Source of the DNA: Sphingomonadales bacterium UBA2369
Lineage (GTDB): Bacteria > Pseudomonadota > Alphaproteobacteria > Sphingomonadales > Sphingomonadaceae
Reading direction: 5' to 3'
Length of the DNA: 64,000 nucleotides
NCBI GenBank assembly: GCA_002344055.1
Contig: DDTH01000006.1
Span: 411,037-475,036, forward strand
Each line of letters starts with the position of its first letter. Within the stretch, counting starts at the first letter, position 1. Positions 24,666 through 34,409 of the stretch are shown here, in pieces. The notes beneath the pieces are model-generated. The model made no database searches and was not told where the DNA came from. It saw only the letters and a program-made list of their open reading frames with translations. A program made the translations under genes and the position numbers.

Positions 24666-25163
24666 ATGCTGAACATCCTGATCGTCGAGGACGAACGCCT
24701 GTTTGCGGAGACGCTGCGGGACCTTGTCCAGCTCAATCCCCGTTACATCGTGACCGGCATTGCCGAGGATAAGGAGCAGGCGATCGCGCTCGCCGACGCC
24801 CAGCCGCCGGACCTGGCTTTGGTCGATCTGCAGCTCGCGCACGGCTCCAGCGGCTTCGCGGTCGCGGCCAAGCTTGCCGAGCGGGATGTCGCCTGCCTGT
24901 TCACCAGCGGCAAGGCGCCCGCTTTCCCGCTGCCCGATCTGGCGCTCGGCTGCCTGCTCAAGCCGTTCAGCGAGGAGGATCTGGTGCGCGCGCTCAGGAC
25001 GGCGGAGGATGCGATCCGCGGCCGCGCGGTGTTCCGGCCGAGCCGCCCCGCCAATCTGCGCCTCTATGGCGAGGAGCAGGCCGAGATCGAGGCCTCACAG
25101 CTGCCGGTGCGCGCCCGCCGCCGCGGCTGGAAGGACTGGCTCCCGCTCGCCCGCGCCGGCTGA
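24666..25163 (+). CDS. Stand-alone receiver-domain protein
   Basis: A 165-residue response regulator-like protein: acidic pocket in ILIVEDERLF (E8, D9), phospho-acceptor D54 in LALVDLQLAHGSSG, a Ser at the switch position (LFTSGKAP) and the conserved lysine K99 in GCLLKPFSEEDL. After the receiver (about residues 1-120) the tail is short and basic (RARRRGWKDW) with no recognisable output domain. It could act as a phosphorelay shuttle or by protein contact. No histidine kinase gene is next to it. Confidence 0.85.
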   Translation: MLNILIVEDERLFAETLRDLVQLNPRYIVTGIAEDKEQAIALADAQPPDLALVDLQLAHGSSGFAVAAKLAERDVACLFTSGKAPAFPLPDLALGCLLKPFSEEDLVRALRTAEDAIRGRAVFRPSRPANLRLYGEEQAEIEASQLPVRARRRGWKDWLPLARAG

Positions 25164-25224
25164 CGCCCGCATTTCTTAACCGGGCCGTCTTTATGCTATC
25201 CTGCGCGAGCAGGAGTCGCGGCGC

Positions 25225-25557
25225 ATGGCGAAGAAGAAATCCGGCAAGGCGAGAAGCGGCGGGGCCAAGACGGGCAAGCTGCCCAAGCGGATCGCCGGGA
25301 TGAAGGTGCCCAAGGACCTGCGCGCGCCCGGCGGGCGCCTGCTGCAGGCGATCAACAATCCACTGCTGATCGACGCCGCCGCCGCGACTTTGATGGCGGC
25401 CGCGAACCGGCTCGCTCAGCCACGCCCGACGGCCGCGGAGACACCGCAAAAGCCGCAAACCGACCTTGGCACCATCCTCTCGTCGCTGGCGATCGAGGGT
25501 ATGCGCCGGCTCGGCGAAGCGAAAGCCGCACCCGGCAACGGCCGGACGCGGGACTGA
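25225..25557 (+). CDS. Small basic hypothetical protein
   Basis: A 110-residue protein with a Lys/Gly-rich N-terminus (MAKKKSGKARSGGAKTGKLP) followed by RIAGMKVPKDLRAPG, a helix-prone central part (LLQAINNPLLIDAAAATLMAAA) and a polar tail. AGGAG is located ten bases before the ATG. No domain is recognised. It is the only gene between the receiver protein and the convergent lipoprotein; a perfect hairpin follows its stop. Confidence 0.65.
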   Translation: MAKKKSGKARSGGAKTGKLPKRIAGMKVPKDLRAPGGRLLQAINNPLLIDAAAATLMAAANRLAQPRPTAAETPQKPQTDLGTILSSLAIEGMRRLGEAKAAPGNGRTRD

Positions 25558-25581
25558 CGGCGCGGCGAACCGCGCCGTCAG
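25554..25581. terminator. Hairpin between convergent genes
   Basis: A perfect 12-bp stem (CTGACGGCGCGG with CCGCGCCGTCAG, loop CGAA) spans the gap between convergent genes ending at 25557 and 25594. The T-runs on either side are weak, so it may act as a bidirectional terminator or 3'-end stabiliser. Confidence 0.6.
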
Positions 25582-25593
25582 CGAAAGCACGCT

Positions 25594-26127
25594 TTACTTG
25601 GTCTGGCTGTTGCCGCCCTGCGCGCTGCCGCCATACATTCCGGGCTGCGGGCCGTAGCCGGGCTGACCGCCAGGACCCATACCACCCGGCCCCATTCCGC
25701 CAGGTCCCATTCCGCCCGGACCCATGCCACCGGGTCCCATGCCGCCGCCGCCCATGGCCTGGCCGGCGCATTGCTGCATCACCTGCATGGCGAATTGCTG
25801 GGCCTGCTGCGGATTGCGGTCCATCGCCACCAGTTGATCGGGCGGCAGATTCCCGAGTGCGTTGCCGAAGCAGCCGCAGATCTGCTGCGCCTGCGGCGCG
25901 CCGCCGGCGGACTGGATACATTGCTGGACGGCCTGCTGAATCAGCGCCGCATTCTGCCCGCCGCCCGGGCCGGGCTGCGGCTGCATCGGCTGCATCGGCT
26001 GCTGGTTCGGGCCGACCGGCTGCTGCCCCTGCCCGAAGGGCTGAGCCTGCTGCTGATTGGCCCCCTGCGAATTGCACGCGCTCAACACCAGCAGTGACGC
26101 TGCACAAAGCCCGGTCAGAATCTTCAT
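25594..26127 (-). CDS. Cys-patterned lipoprotein A, Gln- and Gly/Met-rich
   Basis: A 177-residue lipoprotein (signal MKILTGLCAASLLVLSAC, lipidation Cys18). A Gln/Pro-rich linker is followed by a helical domain with C-x13-C-x-C-x33-C (from QQCIQSAG through ICGCFGNAL to MQQCAGQ), then a tail with five GGMGP repeats ending in GMYGGSAQGGN. Two genes at 26734 and 27192 encode proteins with the same arrangement, and the second shares the tail ending. I recognise no named family. Four conserved Cys suggest a disulfide-bonded or metal-binding periplasmic domain. Confidence 0.8.
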   Translation of the reverse strand: MKILTGLCAASLLVLSACNSQGANQQQAQPFGQGQQPVGPNQQPMQPMQPQPGPGGGQNAALIQQAVQQCIQSAGGAPQAQQICGCFGNALGNLPPDQLVAMDRNPQQAQQFAMQVMQQCAGQAMGGGGMGPGGMGPGGMGPGGMGPGGMGPGGQPGYGPQPGMYGGSAQGGNSQTK

Positions 26128-26255
26128 CTCCGCTCTCCCTCCAAGAATTCCAAAGCGGCTGGACCCGCTATTCCCGAAGGCGCAATCTTGCGGGATTGCG
26201 GGTCACAAAGATAAAAATTTGATTCGCCAAGCGGTATTTCCCAGGCAGCCGGCCC

Positions 26256-26293
26256 AAAAAGAATCACGCCGGCTCCGCGAGGAACCGGCGTGA
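26256..26293 (-). terminator. Rho-independent terminator after the DUF3597 gene
   Basis: On the minus strand a 9-bp stem (TCACGCCGG with CCGGCGTGA, with further inner pairing) is followed by TTCTTTTT. It lies about 35 bp past the DUF3597 stop, in the 201-bp gap before lipoprotein A. Confidence 0.8.
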
Positions 26294-26328
26294 CGTCATG
26301 GCTTGCCGCCCGAAAGGCGTGCCGCGGC

Positions 26329-26694
26329 TCAGTCCTTCAGCGAGGCCGGGACGATGCCGCCATTCTTCTCCAGCTCCGCCATCACCTGCTTGTAGAGCCA
26401 GATGTTCATTTCGGCGCTGCCGTCCTTTGCGCCGGTATAGCCGAGCTCGGTGGCCAGCTCCTTGCGGTTGTCGAGGCTCGGATCGAGATCGAGCAGCCGC
26501 ATCAGATCGGCGATCGAGGTGCGCCAGTTGAGGTTCGGGCTGCCCTTGGCCTTGTGGATTTCGGCCAGCTTCTGCTCGACATCGACCGGCCCGGCCGCGC
26601 CGGCGGCTCCGGCAGCCAGGCCGACGGTGGTAGCGGCCGCCGCGGCGGCATTCGCGCCGACAATCTGCGCCTGGATCGTGCTGAAAATGCTCAT
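26329..26694 (-). CDS. DUF3597 family protein
   Basis: A 121-residue protein starting MSIFSTIQAQIVG, with an Ala-rich stretch and then the family's C-terminal domain (NWRTSIADLMRLLDLDPSLD, RKELATELGYTG and MNIWLYKQVMAELEKNGG). DUF3597 proteins are small, of unknown function, and occur widely in proteobacteria; the domain fold resembles a helical bundle seen next to LysM domains in some members, here without LysM. It sits between two of the three Cys-patterned lipoproteins and is closed by its own terminator. Confidence 0.85.
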   Translation of the reverse strand: MSIFSTIQAQIVGANAAAAAATTVGLAAGAAGAAGPVDVEQKLAEIHKAKGSPNLNWRTSIADLMRLLDLDPSLDNRKELATELGYTGAKDGSAEMNIWLYKQVMAELEKNGGIVPASLKD

Positions 26695-26733
26695 GCGACT
26701 CGTCCTTTCATACTTAACCTGTGTTCTATAGCT

Positions 26734-27156
26734 TCATTGTGACGTGTTGGCTGCGCCAGAAGCGTTCCCGCCCTGCGCCGACCCGCCATACATACCCGGC
26801 CCCATATTGGGCTGCATGCCGCCTCCTCCCATGCCACCCATACCGCCGCCGCCCATCATGCTGGGTCCGATGCTCTGCATGCACTGGGCGTTGATCGTCT
26901 GGCTGAACTGACTCGCCTGCATCGGGTTCGCCGTCATCTGCTTGAATTGCTCGATCGGCATCGCGTCGATCGTGTTGGCGATACAGACGCACAATGGCTG
27001 CAGGTTGGGCAGGCCGGACTGGGCCGCCATCTGCACCTGCATGTTGCACTGGTTCACCAGATGGTCGCGTACCTGCGTCTTGCGATTCTGGTCTTCCGAC
27101 TGACAGCCGGAGAGCAGGGCCAGCGCCAGGATTGAGAAACCGGTCAACCTCTTCAT
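26734..27156 (-). CDS. Cys-patterned lipoprotein B
   Basis: A 140-residue lipoprotein (MKRLTGFSILALALLSGC, Cys18). After a polar linker comes C-x18-C-x-C-x33-C (VNQCNMQVQ, PLCVCIANTIDAMP, NAQCMQS). The CxC-to-Cys distance of 33 equals that in lipoprotein A. The Gly/Met-rich tail (GGGGMGGMGGGG) ends GMYGGSAQGGNASG, nearly as in A. The gene is clearly a paralogue of the one at 25594. The ATG is preceded by GGAGGGGGCACAG. The extension that would fuse it with the next gene's frame is rejected. Confidence 0.8.
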   Translation of the reverse strand: MKRLTGFSILALALLSGCQSEDQNRKTQVRDHLVNQCNMQVQMAAQSGLPNLQPLCVCIANTIDAMPIEQFKQMTANPMQASQFSQTINAQCMQSIGPSMMGGGGMGGMGGGGMQPNMGPGMYGGSAQGGNASGAANTSQ

Positions 27157-27191
27157 CTGTGCCCCCTCCATCGCTTTTCGCATGCGCGTGC

Positions 27192-27782
27192 TCACGCCCG
27201 GCCGCGCGGCCCTTCCTTCACGATCGCGGGCTCCGGCTCGGGCCGCGGCGGCGGCACGGGCGTTGCCGCGCTGGGCGGCGCCGGCGGTTGCGCGACAGGC
27301 TGGGTGCTCGGCTGCGGCGCGTCGCGGACCTCGTCGATACGCGGGCGGGCGGGCGCCGCCGGCTCCACCGCTTTCTCGCGCGGGCGCTCCCGCTCGACGG
27401 CCGGAGCCGGCGCGGGCGCCGGTGTGGATGCATTGGCGGGTTCCGGCGCGGGCGCGGCCTTGTCGGCGGCATTCGCGCTCAGTTGCGCCAGACATTCGGT
27501 CGCCGCCTGCCGGCCCTCCGCGATGAGCTGCGGGCGCGAGCCTTCGTCGAACAGGCTTTTCAGCTCGGCAACGCTGCGCTGCCCCATCGCCTTGTCGGTG
27601 ATGCAGCCGCAAAAGACATTGCTGTCGAAGCCCGGCAGATCCGCCGTGCCCGGCGCGATGTCGCGGCCGCAGCGATTCATCAGCTGGGCGCGGATCTCGT
27701 CGCGGATCTGCCCCTCCGTCTGGCCGCAACCGCCAACCATGGCCGTCGTGGCAAGCAAAAGCATGCCGAAAGCTGCGCGCAT
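27192..27782 (-). CDS. Cys-patterned lipoprotein C with proline-rich tail
   Basis: A 196-residue lipoprotein (MRAAFGMLLLATTAMVGGC, Cys19) with the same N-terminal domain plan: QIRDEIRAQLMNRC, x19, FCGCITDKAMG, x36, ECLAQL. Instead of the Gly/Met tail it has about 90 residues rich in Ala, Pro and Glu, with the charged stretch ERERPREKAVEP. A polar spacer of this kind could span the cell wall. It is 35 bp upstream of lipoprotein B on the same strand, so they are likely co-transcribed. The longer frame overlaps a region without a start signal. Confidence 0.78.
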   Translation of the reverse strand: MRAAFGMLLLATTAMVGGCGQTEGQIRDEIRAQLMNRCGRDIAPGTADLPGFDSNVFCGCITDKAMGQRSVAELKSLFDEGSRPQLIAEGRQAATECLAQLSANAADKAAPAPEPANASTPAPAPAPAVERERPREKAVEPAAPARPRIDEVRDAPQPSTQPVAQPPAPPSAATPVPPPRPEPEPAIVKEGPRGRA

Positions 27783-27900
27783 ACACCCTCCCCAGGATCG
27801 CCAGCGCGGCCGCGTCCAACGGGACACGGCCGGTCCCGCTCCGGCTAGCACAGGCAGACAGAGCGGCCTAGCGTTTGTCCGGTCGAGGCGGCACCGGCCA

Positions 27901-28341
27901 TCAGCGCCGCAATTGCCCGCGTATCGCGCCTGCCGGGAAAGCGGCATTGTGGACGTTGACATAGAAGCCCTGCGGGTTGCGCTCGATCTCGCTGGCCAGG
28001 CCGGAATCCAGCCGCATGCAGCCGGACGATTCCCCGTCCGAAGGCGCGTTCAGCACCACCACCGGCGGCCCCACCGCGCCCGCCGCGCCACGGTGAATGT
28101 GGGCAGCGGTCGCCGGTTCGATATCGAACACGGTCAGTTCATAACACAGCCGGTCGAAGCGCCCGACGACCGAGATTTCCGCAAAGCCCCGCCCGTCCGG
28201 ATCGCCCGGGCCCGGCACTTCGGCGGTGCCGCCCAGTTCGACGTTGAAGCCGGTGCCGACGACATCGCCGATCGTCTCGCAGGCGGTGAGGGAGGCGAGC
28301 GCCGCCAATGCGGCGGAAATTGCGATGCCAGATCGGTTCAT
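27901..28341 (-). CDS. CHRD domain lipoprotein
   Basis: A 146-residue protein with a lipoprotein-type signal (MNRSGIAISAALAALASLTAC) and a CHRD domain: FNVELGGTAEVPGPGDPDG, LCYELTVFDIEPATAAHIHRG, VVVLNAPSDGESSGC, and the ending GFYVNVHNAAFPAGAIRGQL. CHRD domains occur in chordin and in bacterial secreted proteins, where their role is not settled. The lipobox and start MNRSG fit best; the ten-codon extension is rejected. It stands alone between lipoprotein C and the DNA methyltransferase. Confidence 0.85.
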   Translation of the reverse strand: MNRSGIAISAALAALASLTACETIGDVVGTGFNVELGGTAEVPGPGDPDGRGFAEISVVGRFDRLCYELTVFDIEPATAAHIHRGAAGAVGPPVVVLNAPSDGESSGCMRLDSGLASEIERNPQGFYVNVHNAAFPAGAIRGQLRR

Positions 28342-28451
28342 GGTCGATACTCCGTCGACGGCCGCCAACACCCGGCGCCGCCCCTCTTATTGTCCCGATA
28401 TGCTTTGCGCGCCAGACCGGGCCGTCCCGCAGCCGGCCCCGGCTGGCGCGT

Positions 28452-29912
28452 TCAGATCAGCACGCGCTGCTCGCCCGACCGCTCCCGGCCGGCGCGGCGA
28501 AAGGCGAGGGAGGGGTCGATAAGCGGAATGTCCGGCTTCTTGCCCTGGAACAGTTCCGCGAGCGTCAGGATCTGCAACCGCGCATAGGTCCGGCCGAAAC
28601 CGTCCTCGAACCGGCCAACGGCCGCGGCTTCCCTCTCCATCGCGCTGGTCGGCAGCGCCTTGGTGATGAAGATGCCGATCGGCGCCTTTTCCCGCTCCAT
28701 CGTCGAATGCAGTTCGCGGATCATCTGCACGCCGACATTGTCGCCGCCCTTCACCGATACGATCGCCTTCTCGGTCTTGCGCCCGTCCGGCTTGAAATAG
28801 ATCAGCCCGTCAATGCCGCCGTCGGCGCCCTTCCTGCGGCCGCCGAAGGGCTGGGCGTCGACCAAAGACACGGCCCACCACTGAAACTGATATTTGTCGC
28901 GCCGGGCGAGATCGAGCGCCGAGGCGAGGTCCTTGGGTGTGCCTTCGACCGCGAAGGCGATGCCCGGGAAGGCATCCTTCAGCCGTTTCTCGATCAGCGA
29001 GATGGCCAGATGCGTGACGTCGATCCCGATCCACCGCCGCCCGAGCTTCTGCGCCGCATGGATCGCCGTGCCACAGCCGCAGAACGGGTCCAGCACCAGA
29101 TCGCCCTCGTTGGACGACGCCGCAATGATCCGCTCGAGCAGGGCGACCGGCTTCTGCGTGGGGTAGCCGAGCCGTTCCTTGCTGTTGGGGTTCAACACGG
29201 AAATGTCCCACCAGTCGGGCAAGGGCGAGCGGGCATCCTCCTCGATGCTCGTCGCCTTGCGGACGCCATCCTCGAACACCGCTTGCTGCCGTTTGCCGCC
29301 CCAGCGCCGCAGCGTGCCGGGTGACGGATCGGCATAAAGCGTGTGGAAGGTGCGCGCGCCTTCGTCCCGGCTGTAGAACAGGATCACGTCGTGATTGCGC
29401 GCGAACTGGCCCTGCGCGATGCTCCATTTGCGGTAGCACCAGATGATTTCGTTGCGGAAATTGCGCTTGCCGAACACACCGTCCAGCAGCAGCTTGAGAT
29501 AATGGCTCGCGGTCGGGTCGCAGTGCAGATACAGGCTGCCGGCCGGCTTCAGCACCCGGTGCAGTTCGATCAGCCGCACGGCCATCATCGCCAGATAGGC
29601 CATCATGTCATTGTCGCCGAGGAAGGAGCGCATCGCGTTCAGCAGCTCGAAGGCGCGGGTCGCGCCACTGCGCTGGACCTGGTCGAACGCTTCCTCGGCA
29701 CTGTCATTCCAGTGCCAGCTGTCCTCGAACGCCCTGATCTGCGCGTTGCCGGCGTCTGCCGCCGTGCGCAATTCCTTCGGCGGCGCGAAAAGGATGTTGT
29801 AGCCGGCATTCGAATTGAAGGGCGGGTCGAGGTAGACGAGATCGACGCTTTCGTCCTTCACCGACGCCCGCAGCACGTCGAGATTGTCGCCATAGTGGAG
29901 ACGGTTGGTCAT
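28452..29912 (-). CDS. DNA methyltransferase fused to an Mrr/PD-(D/E)xK-like domain
   Basis: A 486-residue protein. Residues 1-310 are a beta-class amino-methyltransferase: DPPF at 29-32, PTQKP at 251-255 and the SAM-binding DPFCGCGT at 275-282, in the order typical of N4-C or N6-A enzymes. Residues 340-460 look like a restriction-endonuclease fold of the Mrr type, with GADGGIDG at 362-369 and IVSVKGG (K388), then GIFITKALPTSAM. No separate restriction, specificity or helicase subunit lies nearby. It may be a single-chain restriction-modification enzyme or an orphan methyltransferase with an accessory domain. The next gene on the same strand is 20 bp upstream. Confidence 0.85.
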   Translation of the reverse strand: MTNRLHYGDNLDVLRASVKDESVDLVYLDPPFNSNAGYNILFAPPKELRTAADAGNAQIRAFEDSWHWNDSAEEAFDQVQRSGATRAFELLNAMRSFLGDNDMMAYLAMMAVRLIELHRVLKPAGSLYLHCDPTASHYLKLLLDGVFGKRNFRNEIIWCYRKWSIAQGQFARNHDVILFYSRDEGARTFHTLYADPSPGTLRRWGGKRQQAVFEDGVRKATSIEEDARSPLPDWWDISVLNPNSKERLGYPTQKPVALLERIIAASSNEGDLVLDPFCGCGTAIHAAQKLGRRWIGIDVTHLAISLIEKRLKDAFPGIAFAVEGTPKDLASALDLARRDKYQFQWWAVSLVDAQPFGGRRKGADGGIDGLIYFKPDGRKTEKAIVSVKGGDNVGVQMIRELHSTMEREKAPIGIFITKALPTSAMEREAAAVGRFEDGFGRTYARLQILTLAELFQGKKPDIPLIDPSLAFRRAGRERSGEQRVLI

Positions 29913-29932
29913 GGGCCGCCTGGCAGCGCCGC

Positions 29933-30226
29933 TCAGCTTTGGCGGTAGACGGAAACGTCCATCGCCGCACTCAGCACGACCGCCTTCCCATTGAACAAAT
30001 GTCTGGAGTTTGGCCCGGTGGCCGGAGCCTGACCGCCGACGGACGGCAATAATCCGAGCGACGAGGCCGGCGGGAAGTTGCGGTCGCCCTTGAACGTGGC
30101 GACGGTATGATCGAGCACCGCCTCCAGCTTGATCAGCGCACCGCTTCCGACCTCGACGCCCTCCAGCGCCAACTCGAGCGCGCCCAGGCTCAGCGAGCCT
30201 TTGAACTTGAACTCGACACTAGCCAC
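29933..30226 (-). CDS. Small hypothetical protein
   Basis: A 97-residue protein starting at a GTG (VASVEFKFKGSLSLGALELAL) preceded by AGGAGGCGGCG, overlapping the upstream lipoprotein gene's stop by a few bases, so the two are coupled. The N-terminal 50 residues look like a small amphipathic beta/alpha unit with LEGVEVGSGALIKLEAVL; the rest is loop-rich. I do not recognise a family. It could be a partner of the lipoprotein or of the methyltransferase that follows 20 bp downstream. Confidence 0.6.
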   Translation of the reverse strand: MASVEFKFKGSLSLGALELALEGVEVGSGALIKLEAVLDHTVATFKGDRNFPPASSLGLLPSVGGQAPATGPNSRHLFNGKAVVLSAAMDVSVYRQS

Positions 30227-31169
30227 CGCCGCCTCCTCCTGCTGCCGCATCGATGCGTGCCCTGACCCTCTGGATGAAGGCCGTTCGGTCCGGGTCGTTG
30301 CAGAACCGGGAAAGGTATGCCGCCCAGACTATTTCGAAGGTCGCGACCGTGCCTGGCGCGAGGTCGAGCGCGAGTTCCTGCTGGGCCAGCGCCGCGCGCT
30401 GCGCTTCGGTCACCGCCTCTGTCCCGGCGGCCGGAGTACCGATGATCAGGTCGCGGTAGCTGATGTTGATCGGCACCGTGTTGACCGTATTGCCTTCGCA
30501 GACCGTGGTCATCGTATCGAGCCGCGCCTGCTGCTGAGCGCGGTCCGCCTCCGCCGCCCGAGCGATGCGGGTCAGGGCGCTGTTCAGCCGGCCCGCGCGC
30601 TGAAGCCGCCGGAGATCGTCCACGCCCTCGTCCAGGCTATATTGCTCGACCGGCAGCGTGCGCTTGCGAACGATCTGCGCGAGCACAGTCGCGCGCTCGG
30701 CGTCCATCGCCGCGATCAAAGCGGGGACGGTGCGGTCGAAGAAGACGCGCCGGTCGATCGTCGCCCGCGCCCCGGCGGCAATAGTCGTGATGTTGGCGAG
30801 GTCTTCCACCTCGTCGAGCGGCACGAGCGAAGTCGCGCCGGACAAGGCGAGGAGCAGCAAGTCCAGGCCGAGCGCCGAGCCGCGATCGCCCATTTCGAGG
30901 GCCGTCACGAAGGCGTCGTACCGTTCCTCGATCGCGCCGATATAGGTCGTCAGGATATAGTCGCGAAAGTCGCGCCGGTTCATGCCAAGCCGCGCGCTGT
31001 CCGGGATCTGCCGATAGGCGAGCAGGGCATTGTCCATCGGCATGATGGCGCGCGGCGTCAACTCGACCATCCGGTGCTGCGCGCCCCGGATGGAGGCGCA
31101 CCCCGCAAGGGCGGTCGACGCCGTCAGCAGCAAGCACAGGGCGGCAGCCCTCATTCCCCGAGTCCGCAT
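30219..31169 (-). CDS. Lipoprotein of unknown function
   Basis: A 316-residue lipoprotein (MRTRGMRAAALCLLLTASTALAGC, lipobox LAGC). The mature protein is largely helical, with RDFRDYILTTYIGAIEERYDAF, a hydrophobic stretch LGLDLLLLALSGATSLVPLDE that could insert in a membrane, and FFDRTVPALIAAMDAERATVL. It ends with a Gly run. I recognise no domain. The ATG is chosen for the GGGGGGA tract upstream. Its stop overlaps the following small gene, so they form a two-gene unit, possibly continuing into the methyltransferase. Confidence 0.7.
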   Translation of the reverse strand: MRTRGMRAAALCLLLTASTALAGCASIRGAQHRMVELTPRAIMPMDNALLAYRQIPDSARLGMNRRDFRDYILTTYIGAIEERYDAFVTALEMGDRGSALGLDLLLLALSGATSLVPLDEVEDLANITTIAAGARATIDRRVFFDRTVPALIAAMDAERATVLAQIVRKRTLPVEQYSLDEGVDDLRRLQRAGRLNSALTRIARAAEADRAQQQARLDTMTTVCEGNTVNTVPINISYRDLIIGTPAAGTEAVTEAQRAALAQQELALDLAPGTVATFEIVWAAYLSRFCNDPDRTAFIQRVRARIDAAAGGGGGG

Positions 31170-31340
31170 GCGCAGTCCCCCCGGACCGGCGGCCTTGTGG
31201 CAACGCCGAGTCCCATGGCGCATGGCTAGGCCTTCCCACTCATCACGCCAGCGGAGATGAATCCGGCTTTGCTCCGTTCCGGATGATCGCTTCACGCCTT
31301 GCTGTGCGAACGATCGGCACCCATCTTCCGACGACCCGCG

Positions 31341-31369
31341 TTGACCCGCGCGACTTCGCCTCCTACGAC
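31341..31369 (+). promoter_or_regulatory. Candidate sigma-70 promoter of uvrA
   Basis: TTGACC at 31341-31346 and TACGAC at 31364-31369 are separated by 17 bp. The -35 matches five of six consensus bases and the -10 three. The LexA box begins three bases after the -10, where it would overlap the transcription start. Confidence 0.55.
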
Positions 31370-31371
31370 AA

Positions 31372-31386
31372 GAACAGAACTGGAAC
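31372..31386 (+). promoter_or_regulatory. LexA (SOS) box of uvrA
   Basis: The sequence GAAC-AGAACTG-GAAC matches exactly the alphaproteobacterial LexA site GTTC-N7-GTTC read on the other strand. It lies 48 bp before the uvrA ATG and directly after a plausible -10 element, so LexA binding should block transcription until DNA damage. Confidence 0.8.
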
Positions 31387-31433
31387 GGTTGGTCCCGAAT
31401 GCTGACGCATATTCAGAAGCAGAGCGGCAGAGA

Positions 31434-34405
<2,972 letters not shown>

Positions 34406-34409
<4 letters not shown>

